Shown piece after piece: positions 36,645 to 46,165 of a DNA stretch of 64,000 nt. The first letter of the stretch is position 1, and each line of letters opens with the position of its first letter. Source of the stretch: Ignavibacteria bacterium (lineage in GTDB: Bacteria; Bacteroidota; Ignavibacteria; Kapaibacteriales; UBA4661); NCBI GenBank assembly GCA_014654705.1, contig JACVZY010000051.1:248001-312000 (forward strand), read 5' to 3'. The translations under genes were made by a program, and so were the position numbers. The notes beneath the pieces were generated by a model. It saw nothing but the letters and a program-made list of their open reading frames with translations. It was not told where the DNA came from and did no database searches.

Positions 36645-37979
36645 ATGCAAGACCGCCAACATACAGAAAATTTACCGTTTATACCAACAATTCGCGTTCA
36701 CGATTACCGATATTCATTGCCCGAAGAGCGTATTGCAGCCTATCCGCTTGCCGAGAGAGATGCAAGCAAATTGCTCATTGCCGATATGCGGGGCAATGCT
36801 TCGGATGCCGTGCAAATTCGTCATTATACCTTTCGCCACATTGCCGACGAAATCCCTTCCGATGCGCTTCTTGTGGCAAACGATAGTCGCGTGATAGCCG
36901 CGAGAATCCGAATGCAAAAGAAAGCTACGGGCGGAAGTGCGGAAGTGCTGTGTTTGCAACCGCTCTCACCCTCGCCTGAGCCTGCGCTGGCGCTTCAATC
37001 CACGGGGCATTGCCGTTGGCAGTGCATGGTGGGTGGGCGAAAAATTGTAGTCGGTGATACGCTTATTGCCTCTACCGCTTATTCAACACTTACAGCAACG
37101 ATTGTTAGCAAAGAGGGCGCAGAAGCTGTGGTCGAGTTTTCGTGGCAACCGAAAGAATTAAGTTTCGCGGCTGTGCTAGAACACTTCGGTCATATACCGC
37201 TTCCGCCCTATATCAAGCGCGATGATGATGCCGACGACAAGCAGCGTTACCAAACCGTCTATGCCGCTCACGACGGCTCCGTAGCAGCACCGACCGCAGG
37301 TTTGCACTTTACTGAGCGTGTGCTCGAAGACTTAGCGCAAAAAGGTATTCGCAGAGCGCACGTAACCTTGCACGTCGGCGCTGGTACATTCAAGCCGATG
37401 AACGGCACGGAAGCCCGCGAACACACAATGCACGAGGAGCGTATTTTCGTCGGGAGCGACGTTATTGCCCAACTTGCCGAACAACTTGAGCGCAATGAGC
37501 AGAGTCCAGGTGGGGAGGGTCGTCAGGAGCCGATTATAGCAGTCGGTACAACCTCCTTGCGGACACTGGAATCGCTCTATTGGTGGGGAGTGCGCTTGCT
37601 GACCTCTGATGGTGATGCGCAAGAGCGGGATACGTTGGACGTTCGTCAATGGGATGCTCTCCGACTTCAGGATACATTCCGCGACAAACTCCCATCACCA
37701 GCTCTGGCAATGCGTACCATCCATGAATGGCTGCAAACAAGGCAAATGGATGTTCTGACAGGTGAGACGCAAATAATGATTACTCCGGGCTATTCATTTG
37801 CTGTTTGCGACGGTCTGATTACGAATTTTCACCAACCTGAAAGTACGCTCATGTTACTGGTAGCAGCGTTTCTGACGGCAAATAGCGAAACGCACTGGCG
37901 CACTGTCTATGACGCAGCGTTGGCGAATGATTATCGCTTTCTGAGTTACGGCGACTCCTCGCTTCTTTGGCGGGCTTAA
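36645..37979 (+). CDS. queA: S-adenosylmethionine:tRNA ribosyltransferase-isomerase
   Basis: QueA transfers a ribosyl group from SAM to 7-aminomethyl-7-deazaguanine in tRNA on the way to queuosine. The protein starts with the family signature (RVHDYRYSLPEERIAAYPLAERDASKLLI) after a 15-residue lead, and has AxNDSRVIxAR (VANDSRVIAARI), HFGHIPLPPYI, YQTVYAAHDGSVAAPTAGLHFT and TLHVGAGTFKPM, all highly conserved. An unusual Ser/Pro/Ala-rich insert (LQPLSPSPEPALALQSTG) lies in the first domain, which makes it longer than typical queA (444 against about 345 residues). AAGGA upstream supports the ATG at 36645. Confidence 0.95.
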   Translation: MQDRQHTENLPFIPTIRVHDYRYSLPEERIAAYPLAERDASKLLIADMRGNASDAVQIRHYTFRHIADEIPSDALLVANDSRVIAARIRMQKKATGGSAEVLCLQPLSPSPEPALALQSTGHCRWQCMVGGRKIVVGDTLIASTAYSTLTATIVSKEGAEAVVEFSWQPKELSFAAVLEHFGHIPLPPYIKRDDDADDKQRYQTVYAAHDGSVAAPTAGLHFTERVLEDLAQKGIRRAHVTLHVGAGTFKPMNGTEAREHTMHEERIFVGSDVIAQLAEQLERNEQSPGGEGRQEPIIAVGTTSLRTLESLYWWGVRLLTSDGDAQERDTLDVRQWDALRLQDTFRDKLPSPALAMRTIHEWLQTRQMDVLTGETQIMITPGYSFAVCDGLITNFHQPESTLMLLVAAFLTANSETHWRTVYDAALANDYRFLSYGDSSLLWRA

Positions 37980-38028
37980 TCGCTTTCTTTCGGTGCGTGG
38001 CATGAAAAATGCCAAATTGTCAAATTTT

Positions 38029-38060
38029 ATTGTACTAGCTAAAAAATTTGTATAGTTTTG
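38029..38060 (+). promoter_or_regulatory. Candidate promoter of the acyl-CoA ligase gene
   Basis: ATTG, 20 bp, then TAGTTTTG (38053-38060), a perfect TAnnTTTG match. Start near 38067; the gene begins at 38130. Confidence 0.45.
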
Positions 38061-38129
38061 CGCCATCCTTCCCGCTTCGTTGACAAGACAATATCCTTTT
38101 TTCTCACCCGTTTTTCAGGAGTTTGTGGT

Positions 38130-39695
38130 ATGATTTTCAAAAGCCCGTTTCCACCACTGGACTTGCCCGAAGTTCCGTTGCACGAATTTATCCTTGCTAA
38201 AGCGTCGCAATTTCCTGACAAACCAGCACTCATCGACGGTCCGTCGGGGCGAACTATCACCTACAAACAGCTTGCGGGCGGCGTTCATATGGTCGCTTCC
38301 AATCTCGTGAAACGCGGCTTGAAAAAAGGCGAAGTCGTTGCAATTTACAGCCCCAATGTTCCTGAATATGCCATCATTTTTCACGGTGTTATCAAAGCCG
38401 GTGGCACAAACACGACCATCAACCCGCTTTACACGGTGGACGAACTGACGCACCAACTCAAGGACGCAGGCGCGAAATTCCTTGTTACTGTTCCACTTTT
38501 CCTTACTCATGCCTTGGAAGCCGCCAAGCGTGCGGGCTTGCAGGAAGTGTTCGTGCTGGGCGAGGGCGAAGGCGCAACACCTGTTTCTGAATTGATGAAA
38601 GGCGACGGAGCATTGCCGGAAATTCAGTACGATGTCAAAAACGATGTTGTCGTGATGCCGTATTCAAGCGGCACGACGGGCTTGCCCAAAGGCGTAATGC
38701 TCACGCATCACAATCTGACGACAAACGTTCTGCAATTCATCCCGCTTGAGCAATTGAATGAAACAAGCGTCATGCTTGCCGTGCTGCCCTTTTTTCATAT
38801 CTACGCCATGACGGGTTTGCTCAATGGAGCGCTCGCCGCCGGCGGAACAGTAGTCTCCGTACCGCGTTTCGACCTTGAGCAAGTTTTGGGCATTATTCAG
38901 CAATACAAAGTAACGAACTTTTTCGTCGCTCCGCCCATCATGTTGGCATTTGCAAAGCACCCGATTATTGACAAATACGACCTTTCCAGCCTGAAAATTA
39001 TCACCTCCGGCGCAGCTGCAATGTCTGTGCCGATTGCCGAACTTTGTGCGCAGCGTATTGGTTGTGTGGTCAAGCAAGGCTACGGCATGACAGAAGCCTC
39101 GCCCGTAACAAACATGAATACGCCACTTCGGGAAATTAAAATTGCGTCGGTAGGTCCGCTTGTGCCGAATTTGGAAGGCAAAGTCGTTGACCTTATCACG
39201 GGCGAAGAACTCGGTCCGAATCAAAATGGCGAACTCTGCTTCCGAGGCGCAAACGTGATGAAGGGTTATCTGAACAACCCCGAAGCGACGGCAAACACGC
39301 TCAAAAACGGCTGGCTGCATACCGGCGACGTTGGTTATGTGGACGACGATGGCTATTTCTACGTAGTTGACCGCTTCAAAGAATTTATCAAGCACAAAGG
39401 CTATCAAGTGGCTCCGGCAGAACTTGAAGGCTTGCTTATCGGGCATCCCGCAATTGCTGATGCTGCGGTCATTCCTGTTCCCGACGACGAAGCGGGCGAA
39501 AACCCAAAAGCGTTCATCGTGAAAAAAGGTGAAATCAACGAGCAGGAAATTATGGATTATATCGCCGAAAAAGTCGCTCCATACAAGAAAATACGCGAAG
39601 TCGAATTTGTTCAAGAAATTCCAAAATCGGCTTCAGGCAAGATTTTACGCCGTGTTCTGATTGAACGTGAGCGTGAGAAATTGCGCCAGAATTAA
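38130..39695 (+). CDS. AMP-forming acyl-CoA ligase (4-coumarate-CoA ligase-like)
   Basis: It activates a carboxylic acid with ATP and CoA through an acyl-adenylate. The 521-residue protein has the ANL-family core motifs: the P-loop-like YSSGTTGLPKGVMLTHHN, AMP-binding GYGMTEASPVTNMN, and WLHTGDVGYVDDDGYFYVVDRFKEFIKHKGYQVAPAELE (with the A8 hinge), and the catalytic Lys near the end (PKSASGKILRR). The overall pattern is that of 4-coumarate or fatty-acid-CoA ligases; the acid used is unknown. AGGAG lies 9 bp upstream of the ATG. A hairpin follows the gene. Confidence 0.93.
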   Translation: MIFKSPFPPLDLPEVPLHEFILAKASQFPDKPALIDGPSGRTITYKQLAGGVHMVASNLVKRGLKKGEVVAIYSPNVPEYAIIFHGVIKAGGTNTTINPLYTVDELTHQLKDAGAKFLVTVPLFLTHALEAAKRAGLQEVFVLGEGEGATPVSELMKGDGALPEIQYDVKNDVVVMPYSSGTTGLPKGVMLTHHNLTTNVLQFIPLEQLNETSVMLAVLPFFHIYAMTGLLNGALAAGGTVVSVPRFDLEQVLGIIQQYKVTNFFVAPPIMLAFAKHPIIDKYDLSSLKIITSGAAAMSVPIAELCAQRIGCVVKQGYGMTEASPVTNMNTPLREIKIASVGPLVPNLEGKVVDLITGEELGPNQNGELCFRGANVMKGYLNNPEATANTLKNGWLHTGDVGYVDDDGYFYVVDRFKEFIKHKGYQVAPAELEGLLIGHPAIADAAVIPVPDDEAGENPKAFIVKKGEINEQEIMDYIAEKVAPYKKIREVEFVQEIPKSASGKILRRVLIEREREKLRQN

Positions 39696-39728
39696 TGTCA
39701 TTGTCGAACCCTTTTGCTACTTACTAAT

Positions 39729-39760
39729 CCCCTCGTTTGTCCCAAGCGATAAACGAGGGG
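39729..39760 (+). terminator. Terminator-like hairpin after the acyl-CoA ligase gene
   Basis: CCCCTCGTTT (39729-39738) pairs with AAACGAGGGG (39751-39760), 10 bp perfect, followed by TTGTGTGTTT. Confidence 0.6.
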
Positions 39761-39821
39761 TTGTGTGTTTCAAGCGTAAAGCTGTTTTCAATGGCTCCCT
39801 TTGTTTATTCTCTCTGAATTC

Positions 39822-40778
39822 ATGCGCTCTCTGAAGATTTCTGTTATTGTACCGCTTTTGAACGAGGAAGAATCCTTGCGTGAACTTGCTTCTCGCTTGG
39901 AAACTGTCCTTAGCGCCCTTGCTCACGATGCCTACGAAGTTCTGTTCATAGACGATGGCTCCACGGACGCTTCCTATCAGGTCTTGAAGGAACTTCATGC
40001 TGCAAACCCGCGCTTCCAAGCCATTCGTTTTCGCAGAAATTATGGGAAGTCTGCTGCGCTGGCGGTCGGTTTTGCGCGGGCAGAAGGTGAAATTGTTATC
40101 ACGATGGATGCAGACTTGCAGGACGATCCAAACGAACTTCCGGCGCTTTGCGCCAAATTGGACGAAGGTTTTGATTTGGTAAGTGGTTGGAAGAAAAAAC
40201 GCTACGACCCGTGGCACAAAACAATGCCCTCCAAACTGTTCAATGCCGTAACTTCTAAAATGAGCGGTGTTACGCTCCACGACTTTAATTGTGGCTTGAA
40301 AGCGTATCGGAGCGAGGTCGTGAAATCCCTCCAGATTTATGGCGATATGCACCGCTACATCCCTGCACTGGCGCATTGGGAAGGTTTCAAGGTAACGGAA
40401 ATTGCCGTGCAACATCACCCGCGCAAATTCGGAGTATCGAAGTTCGGTGCAAAGCGCTTTGTTACAGGTTTTCTCGACCTTCTCACTGTCGTTTTTACTA
40501 CCAAATACATCAAGCGCCCCTTGCATCTTTTTGGTGCGATTGGCGCAATCATGCTGGTCATCGGCTTGGGCATAGAGACAACGCTCACGGTGGAGTGGTT
40601 CATGGGGCTGACGTATTTTTCTAATCGCCCACTGGTACTCTTTGGCATTTTGCTTATTATTGTCGGCGTACAGCTTATTTCAATGGGCTTGCTCGGCGAA
40701 ATGCTTGTTAAAAATTCTTCCACAGGAACAGGGCAATATCTCATACGGGAGCAGATTGTACGCGGGGAAGACGTGTAG
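39822..40778 (+). CDS. Family 2 glycosyltransferase, DPM1/ArnC-like, membrane anchored
   Basis: A 318-residue enzyme with an N-terminal GT-A domain (ISVIVPLLNEEESLRELA, VLFIDDGSTDASYQVL, DADLQDDPNELP with the DxD metal site, GLKAYRSEV) and two C-terminal membrane segments (LFGAIGAIMLVIGLGIETTL and LVLFGILLIIVGVQLISMGLLG). This layout is shared by undecaprenyl-phosphate glycosyltransferases such as ArnC/GtrB, which load a sugar onto a lipid carrier at the inner face of the membrane. The ATG at 39822 starts the conserved domain; the earlier TTG adds 7 residues only. It is followed 30 bp on by a transporter gene. Confidence 0.9.
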   Translation: MRSLKISVIVPLLNEEESLRELASRLETVLSALAHDAYEVLFIDDGSTDASYQVLKELHAANPRFQAIRFRRNYGKSAALAVGFARAEGEIVITMDADLQDDPNELPALCAKLDEGFDLVSGWKKKRYDPWHKTMPSKLFNAVTSKMSGVTLHDFNCGLKAYRSEVVKSLQIYGDMHRYIPALAHWEGFKVTEIAVQHHPRKFGVSKFGAKRFVTGFLDLLTVVFTTKYIKRPLHLFGAIGAIMLVIGLGIETTLTVEWFMGLTYFSNRPLVLFGILLIIVGVQLISMGLLGEMLVKNSSTGTGQYLIREQIVRGEDV

Positions 40779-40808
40779 TTCGTTTTTTAGTCACCACCAG
40801 AGACCTTC

Positions 40809-41705
40809 ATGGAATCAAAACCATCACCTGCATTACCGTTTATTCTGCTTGCTGTTCTTTCGCTTATCTGGGGAAGTTCTTTTATCCTGATGAAGCGCGG
40901 GCTTATCGTTTTTACGCCTATGCAAGTAGCCGCGCTGCGTGTGGCTATTTCAGGCGTATTGCTTGCGCCATTTGCCGTGCGTGCGCTGCTCTCGCTTGAG
41001 AATAAGCGTCTTATCCCGTACTTTTTGCTCTGTGGGGCGCTTGGTAATGCTATTCCGGCAATACTTTTCACAACAGCGCAGAAATATATCAACAGTTCTA
41101 CTGGGGCGCTGCTTAATTCCTTAACGCCAATTTCAACGCTGCTTTTGGGGGTATTCATTTTCAAAATGCACACCAATAGGGCGCAAACAATCGGTGTTTT
41201 TATTGGTTTTCTTGGTGCGGTAGCCCTTGTGCTTGCGGCACGGGGTGAAATTGCTCCCGGCGAAACCTCGTGGTATGCGCTTTTGCCTGTGGTGGCAACG
41301 ATATGCTACGGAATGAATGCCAATCTCATCGGTCGTTATTTGAAAGGCGTTCCGTCGCTGACCATCAACAGCTTTGCGCTCTTTGGTATGACGCTGTTTT
41401 TTTTGCCATACTTGATTTTGAGCGGCTTTTTTACGGATGCATTGCCGATAGCGCAGATGCAGCCAATGTTTGGTATAGCGCTGATGAGCATCATTACGCT
41501 TTCGGTGCTGGGAACGGCTCTTAGTAATGCGCTTTATACGCGGCTTATCCAGATTTCCAGCCCTGTTTTTAGCTCTTCGGTTACGTACCTCATTCCTGTT
41601 GTGGCTATGGCGTGGGGCTTGCTGGATGGTGAACATCTTTCGGTGCTTCATTTTGTCGGCATTTTAATTATTCTTGCCGGAATTTATCTTGTCAACAAAC
41701 GTTGA
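40809..41705 (+). CDS. EamA/DMT-family transporter
   Basis: A 298-residue membrane protein with ten predicted segments in two EamA halves: SLIWGSSFILMKRGLIVFTPMQVAALR opens the first, with the conserved WG and glycine pattern; the second repeats the fold (VVATICYGMNANLIGRYLKG). The drug/metabolite transporter family exports metabolites such as amino acids, or takes up small molecules; substrate unknown. It lies 30 bp after the glycosyltransferase and 30 bp before the phosphodiesterase, probably one transcript. Confidence 0.9.
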   Translation: MESKPSPALPFILLAVLSLIWGSSFILMKRGLIVFTPMQVAALRVAISGVLLAPFAVRALLSLENKRLIPYFLLCGALGNAIPAILFTTAQKYINSSTGALLNSLTPISTLLLGVFIFKMHTNRAQTIGVFIGFLGAVALVLAARGEIAPGETSWYALLPVVATICYGMNANLIGRYLKGVPSLTINSFALFGMTLFFLPYLILSGFFTDALPIAQMQPMFGIALMSIITLSVLGTALSNALYTRLIQISSPVFSSSVTYLIPVVAMAWGLLDGEHLSVLHFVGILIILAGIYLVNKR

Positions 41706-41735
41706 CGTACCAATAACAAACGATAAGACGCTTGT

Positions 41736-42536
41736 ATGCTTACACTTCTTTTTATCGGCGATGTCGTCGGGCAGACCAGTCTGACTGCACTCTTGAAAGC
41801 GCTTCCGACGCTCAGTGCCCAATATCTGCCACACGGAATTATTGTCAACGGTGAAAATATTGTTGATGGCAAGGGTCTGAGCGAGCGCGAGGCAACAATG
41901 CTTTTCCAAGCGGGCGTTCACGTCATCACGACAGGCAACCACGTGTGGGAAAATTGGAAATCCCGACCGCTTCTTGTGAACGAGCCGCGTGTGCTGCGCC
42001 CACATAATTATCCGGCAGAAAACCCCGGAAGCGGAATTGTTGTAGCCACCATAGCAAACGGCTTTCGTGTGGGTGTGATTCAAGTGCAAGGGCGGACGTA
42101 TATGCAGACCATAGACTGCCCATTCAAAGCACTGGACGCAGCCATTGAAGCCGTCGCGGCAGAAACAAATGTTATCCTCGTGGATTTTCATGCCGAAGCA
42201 ACGGGCGAAAAAATGGCACTTGGTTACTACGCCGACGGTCGCGTCAGTGCTGTCCTGGGGACGCATACCCACATCCAAACTGCTGATGCACAGATACTGC
42301 CGGGCGGTACTGCCTACATTACTGATGTCGGCATGACCGGTCCTTCGGTATCGGTGCTGGGCATGAAAATTGACGTGGCACTCAATCGTTTTCTCCTTCA
42401 AACAGCGCATAAATACGAGATTGGTGAAGGCGTAACGCGCATATCGGGCGTTGTGCTGGAGGTGGACGAGACCACAGGACGGGCGCACAGTATTAAGCCT
42501 TTTTCACTTCCCGAATTCTCTTCGACGGCTCTCTAA
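41736..42536 (+). CDS. YmdB-family metallophosphoesterase
   Basis: A 266-residue member of the YmdB group, which hydrolyses cyclic nucleotides and is known in Bacillus as a regulator of biofilm and motility. All family signatures are here: LLFIGDVVGQ with the first metal Asp, IIVNGENIVDGKGLSE, TTGNHVWEN, HNYPAENPGSG, ILVDFHAEATGEKMALGYYADGRVSAVLGTHTHIQTADAQILPGGTAYITDVGMTG, and the C-terminal VLEVDETTGRAHSI. The metal ligands and the catalytic HxH are intact. Confidence 0.93.
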   Translation: MLTLLFIGDVVGQTSLTALLKALPTLSAQYLPHGIIVNGENIVDGKGLSEREATMLFQAGVHVITTGNHVWENWKSRPLLVNEPRVLRPHNYPAENPGSGIVVATIANGFRVGVIQVQGRTYMQTIDCPFKALDAAIEAVAAETNVILVDFHAEATGEKMALGYYADGRVSAVLGTHTHIQTADAQILPGGTAYITDVGMTGPSVSVLGMKIDVALNRFLLQTAHKYEIGEGVTRISGVVLEVDETTGRAHSIKPFSLPEFSSTAL

Positions 42537-42730
42537 TCATTGATTCTGTCGTGTTTTGAACACAGACAGCGCGGATTGGGCGGTTATTCACAGATGTGGG
42601 AGAAAAGACAAAAAGCGGATATATTGCTATCATTCCCTTCTAACAAAGCTAAATCCTTCTTCTTCCGCGTTCCGTAACAAAATGAGGATCTGCGCGGTAA
42701 CATTTTTTCTTGGTTATTTTTTACAACTTT

Positions 42731-43402
42731 ATGCCTCTTGGTGTACAATTACTCTGTATGGCGCTGGGCTACCTTATCGGTTCTTTCCCGACTGCGCACC
42801 TTTTTGCGCGGGCAATAGGGCGTACCAGCCTTGAAACGAGCGATATTGACGCAACGCCACAAAATGCTACTATCCAATATCTTTGGGAACGGCAAAAACT
42901 CCTTCGGACGCAGTTACTTGTTGCGCTAGTTGATGCTGCCAAAGGTTTTCTTGCGGTCAAGGTAGGCGCGATTCTTGGTGTAAGCCTCGGCGGTGCTGAT
43001 ACGTTTATTGCTCCTGCACTCACGGGGTTTTTCGCTGTTCTGGGGCATAATTACAACATGGTCTTTCGTACTGTGCAGCACTATGGGCGCGGTTTGTCGC
43101 TTGTGGCGGGCGTGATGCTGGCGATAAATATTGTTCCAGTTGTTATTTTTGTGCTGTGCTGGCTGACAGGATATTTTGTGATTCGTCGTAATCTTTATGT
43201 TGGCGTAATGACAGGCGCACTTGCAACACCAGTGCTGATGTACACCGCGCCGGAGCAGCTCGCACGGTCGTTTATGCAGGTTCGCTGCGATGCAATTGCA
43301 CCGTTTACGTTTTTTGTCTTTATTCTCGCACTGCAAGTATTTGTGCGGCATTTGGAGCCGATTCGCACGATGTTTGATGTAGATGAAAAAACGCCGGACT
43401 AA
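42731..43402 (+). CDS. Divergent PlsY-like membrane acyltransferase
   Basis: PlsY makes 1-acyl-glycerol-3-phosphate from acyl phosphate, the first step of phospholipid synthesis. The 223-residue protein has the PlsY fold: LGYLIGSFPTAHLFAR (usual GSIPxGxxxAR), DAAKGFLAV and GHNYNMVFRTVQHYGRGLSLVAG (usual GHxxPxFxxFKGGKGVAT). But the second signature, GSGNxGATN, is absent (SDIDATPQNATIQYLWERQ stands there), the catalytic GKG is GRG and the proline is lost. So activity as a PlsY is uncertain; it may be a paralogue with another role. The start at 42731 is the first ATG. Confidence 0.65.
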   Translation: MPLGVQLLCMALGYLIGSFPTAHLFARAIGRTSLETSDIDATPQNATIQYLWERQKLLRTQLLVALVDAAKGFLAVKVGAILGVSLGGADTFIAPALTGFFAVLGHNYNMVFRTVQHYGRGLSLVAGVMLAINIVPVVIFVLCWLTGYFVIRRNLYVGVMTGALATPVLMYTAPEQLARSFMQVRCDAIAPFTFFVFILALQVFVRHLEPIRTMFDVDEKTPD

Positions 43403-43437
43403 AAATACCCGACTATGATACTGTTTCCTACAAAACA

Positions 43438-44028
43438 ATGAACATTTCCCTCCGCAAGACATTCTTTTTCGACCGCGACGGCATTGTCAATCAGCGCATT
43501 ATGGGCGGTTATGTAACGAGCGTTGAAGATTTCGTCTTTCTGCCGGACATTTTTCCGTTGTTTCGGATGGTGAAAGATGCGGGTTTTCTCGCAATTTTGG
43601 TGACAAATCAGCAAGGAATCGGCAAAGGTTTGATGACTGAAGACGACCTTGCGGAGATTCATGCCCAGATGCAGGCACGTTTCAAAGACGAGACGGGAAG
43701 AGCTTTTGATGACATTTATTTTGCCGGAGAGCGCGATTTATCTTCCAGAAGCGGCTGCTGTGGCGATATTATGGCGGGAAGCCGCCGCAAGCCAAGTCCT
43801 GCAATGCTTTGGGAGGCGCATGAACGCTGGGGAATAGATTTTGCAGCGTCGTGGATGCTGGGAGACAGTCGCTCCGATGCAGAGGCGGGGCGCGCCGCCG
43901 GAGCGCGAACGATTCTCGTTGGTGATTTTCAGCAGGAAGAAGCAGATATTGTTGTTCCGTCGCTCCATGCGCTGCTTCCGCAAATTACTGAATTACTTGC
44001 TTCTGGGGCTACTTTTGCTCGAGGGTAA
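43438..44028 (+). CDS. HAD-IIIA phosphatase, GmhB/HisB-type
   Basis: A 196-residue HAD-superfamily enzyme. Motif I is FFFDRDGIVNQ, motif II VTNQQGIGKG, and motif III/IV LGDSRSDAEAGRAAGA, with the Lys/Arg before KPSPAMLWEA. This is the family of D-glycero-D-manno-heptose-1,7-bisphosphate 7-phosphatase and histidinol-phosphatase. The GmhB zinc-binding loop (Cys/His) is only partly recognisable (SGCCG), so the substrate is unclear. Adjacent lipid and sugar genes make LPS core heptose possible. It ends 16 bp from the convergent uvrC. Confidence 0.82.
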   Translation: MNISLRKTFFFDRDGIVNQRIMGGYVTSVEDFVFLPDIFPLFRMVKDAGFLAILVTNQQGIGKGLMTEDDLAEIHAQMQARFKDETGRAFDDIYFAGERDLSSRSGCCGDIMAGSRRKPSPAMLWEAHERWGIDFAASWMLGDSRSDAEAGRAAGARTILVGDFQQEEADIVVPSLHALLPQITELLASGATFARG

Positions 44029-44044
44029 CTAGTCTGTTGGGGGC

Positions 44045-46015
44045 TCAGACAGGACTTTCCTCCGATGCGTTGTCGAGCGTTTTTGTGTCTGTATTAGGAA
44101 CTTCTTGTGCCGCGAAATAGACGCGAATCTTTGCCACGTTCTTTGTTCCGGCTACTTTCAGTAATTCTTCATCTGAAGCCGTGCGTACGCCTTCGACCGA
44201 ACCAAATGCCACGAGCAGCTTTTTTGCTGTCGCCTCGCCGATACCGTCGATAATGGTGAGTTCCGTTTGCAATGTGCGTTTGTCGCGCAGGGAGCGGTGA
44301 AATTCGATGGCGAAACGGTGCGCTTCATCGCGGGCTTGCTGCAAGAGTTTTAGGCTGCTGGAGGTTTTGGGAAGTAAGAGCGTATCGGATTGGAAGGGGA
44401 ACACCACCTCTTCCAAGCGCTTGGCAAGACCGATAATAGGTATTTTGCCGTACAAACCCAGTTCTTGAAGAATTTCCACCGCATGGGAAAGCTGCCCCTT
44501 ACCACCGTCAATAATGATTAAATCTGGTTCATCAGTTTTTTCTTCCAGCATCCGGCGATAGCGCCGCCCAACGACTTCCTGCATGGACTTGAAATCATCA
44601 ATGCCTTCCACTGTTCTAATCTTGAATTTGCGATATTCCGATTTTTTTGGTTTGCCATCGACAAACACCACCATCGAAGAAACGGTTTCTGAGCCTTGAA
44701 AATGGGAGTTATCGAAGCACTCAATCCTACGCGGTGGCTTGGAAAGCCGCAAGTCGCGCTGCAATGATAGTACGGCGCGAGGAATCACCTTGTCTTTTTC
44801 CTGTTCGCGTTTCATGCGCTGCATAATCAGCTCTTTGAGCAAAAAGTCCGCGTTTGCAGCAGCCATATTGACGAGTTTGCGCTTGTCGCCTTGCTGCGGC
44901 ACGTGCAGATGGACTCGTGCGCCGCGCTTGGCAGTGAGCCATGTTTCCAGTGTTTGCATATCATCTATTTCGCTTGGCAAAAAGATTTCATCCGGTACGT
45001 CGTCACTTTCCAAATAAAACCTCTCGCACGTAGCCCGCACAATATCTGCCTCCGACGTGTCCTCCGACTGCGCCACGTAGAAATGCTGCTTGCCGATAAG
45101 TTTGCCGTCACGGATTTTGAGAATGACCGTGCAGGCATCTTTTTCGTTGCGCGCAAGCGCCAGCACATCGCGGTCAACGGGGTCAGTGGAAAGGACTTTT
45201 TGCTTGTCGGAATACTCTCTGAGCGCAGCGAGACGATTGCGTACAATAGCTGCCTTCTCAAACTCCATTTCCTCCGAAAGCCGCTCCATTTCTTGCTGTA
45301 AATCTTGTTCGACGCTTTTCGACTTGCCGCGAAGGATTTGTGCGGTCTGTTTAATCATCTCGTTGTAGCGCTCACGCCCCACGAAGCCCTCGCACGGACC
45401 TTCGCACTTTTTGATTTGATAATCCAAGCACACCTTAAATTTCCCTTTGGCAATAGATTCTTCGGTAAGTGCAAGCTCACAAGAGCGAATCGGGAACAGT
45501 GATTTGACGAGGTTCAGCATGACGTACATATACTTTGCCTCGGTATAAGGACCGTAGTATTTGCTGCCGTCGCGGATAATTTTTCTCGTTGGGAAAACGC
45601 GTGGAAATGCTTCGTTGGTGATGCAGATGTAAGGATACGATTTGTCGTCTTTGAGCAAAATGTTGTAGCGTGGTTGATGCTCTTTGATAAGAGTGTTTTC
45701 GAGAATAAGTGCTTCGACTTCTGTGTCGGTCAGAAAAAATTCCACATCTCGTATTTTGCTCACGAGGACGCGCGTTTTCGCATCGCGAGGGCGATTCTGC
45801 TGGAAGTAGGAACGGACGCGGTTGCGGAGGTTTTTTGCCTTGCCGACATAAATGATTTTTCCGTTTTCATCCTTGTGCAAATACACGCCCGGATTAGTAG
45901 GGATATTATGCAATTTCTCTGCTAATGATGCCGTTGGAACGAGCATCTCTGTGAGGTCGTTAGCAATCTTCTCGATTGTTTGTGGAGATGCTTGGTCTTG
46001 AGACTCGCTGTTCAT
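44045..46015 (-). CDS. uvrC: Excinuclease ABC subunit C
   Basis: UvrC makes both incisions in nucleotide excision repair. The 656-residue protein has the GIY-YIG nuclease domain (NPGVYLHKDENGKIIYVGKAKNLRNRVRSYF, with the motif as GVY/IIYVGKA), the region containing Cys-rich CELALTEES..CLDYQIKKCEGPCEGF, a UVR coiled coil (EMERLSEEMEFEKAAIVRNRLAALRE), the C-terminal RNase H-like nuclease (ECFDNSHFQGSETVSSMVVF, IIDGGKGQL) and the HhH repeat (ELTIIDGIGEATAKKLL and FGSVEGVRTAS). The ATG at 46015 was preferred; the longer frame to 46144 encodes a hydrophobic tail not found in the family. Confidence 0.95.
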   Translation of the reverse strand: MNSESQDQASPQTIEKIANDLTEMLVPTASLAEKLHNIPTNPGVYLHKDENGKIIYVGKAKNLRNRVRSYFQQNRPRDAKTRVLVSKIRDVEFFLTDTEVEALILENTLIKEHQPRYNILLKDDKSYPYICITNEAFPRVFPTRKIIRDGSKYYGPYTEAKYMYVMLNLVKSLFPIRSCELALTEESIAKGKFKVCLDYQIKKCEGPCEGFVGRERYNEMIKQTAQILRGKSKSVEQDLQQEMERLSEEMEFEKAAIVRNRLAALREYSDKQKVLSTDPVDRDVLALARNEKDACTVILKIRDGKLIGKQHFYVAQSEDTSEADIVRATCERFYLESDDVPDEIFLPSEIDDMQTLETWLTAKRGARVHLHVPQQGDKRKLVNMAAANADFLLKELIMQRMKREQEKDKVIPRAVLSLQRDLRLSKPPRRIECFDNSHFQGSETVSSMVVFVDGKPKKSEYRKFKIRTVEGIDDFKSMQEVVGRRYRRMLEEKTDEPDLIIIDGGKGQLSHAVEILQELGLYGKIPIIGLAKRLEEVVFPFQSDTLLLPKTSSSLKLLQQARDEAHRFAIEFHRSLRDKRTLQTELTIIDGIGEATAKKLLVAFGSVEGVRTASDEELLKVAGTKNVAKIRVYFAAQEVPNTDTKTLDNASEESPV

Positions 46016-46165
46016 CGGATTTTTGCTGATTGTGTGAAGAAGATGCTCTGCTTTTTGGAAAATCAGTTTTGGAAAAGTAGCTTCGGAAAAGCAGCAGGAT
46101 TGAAAAAATAGGAAAAAATGTCCATACGCCGTTATGATTCGCAAAAGAAAATTTTTGATAAAGAC

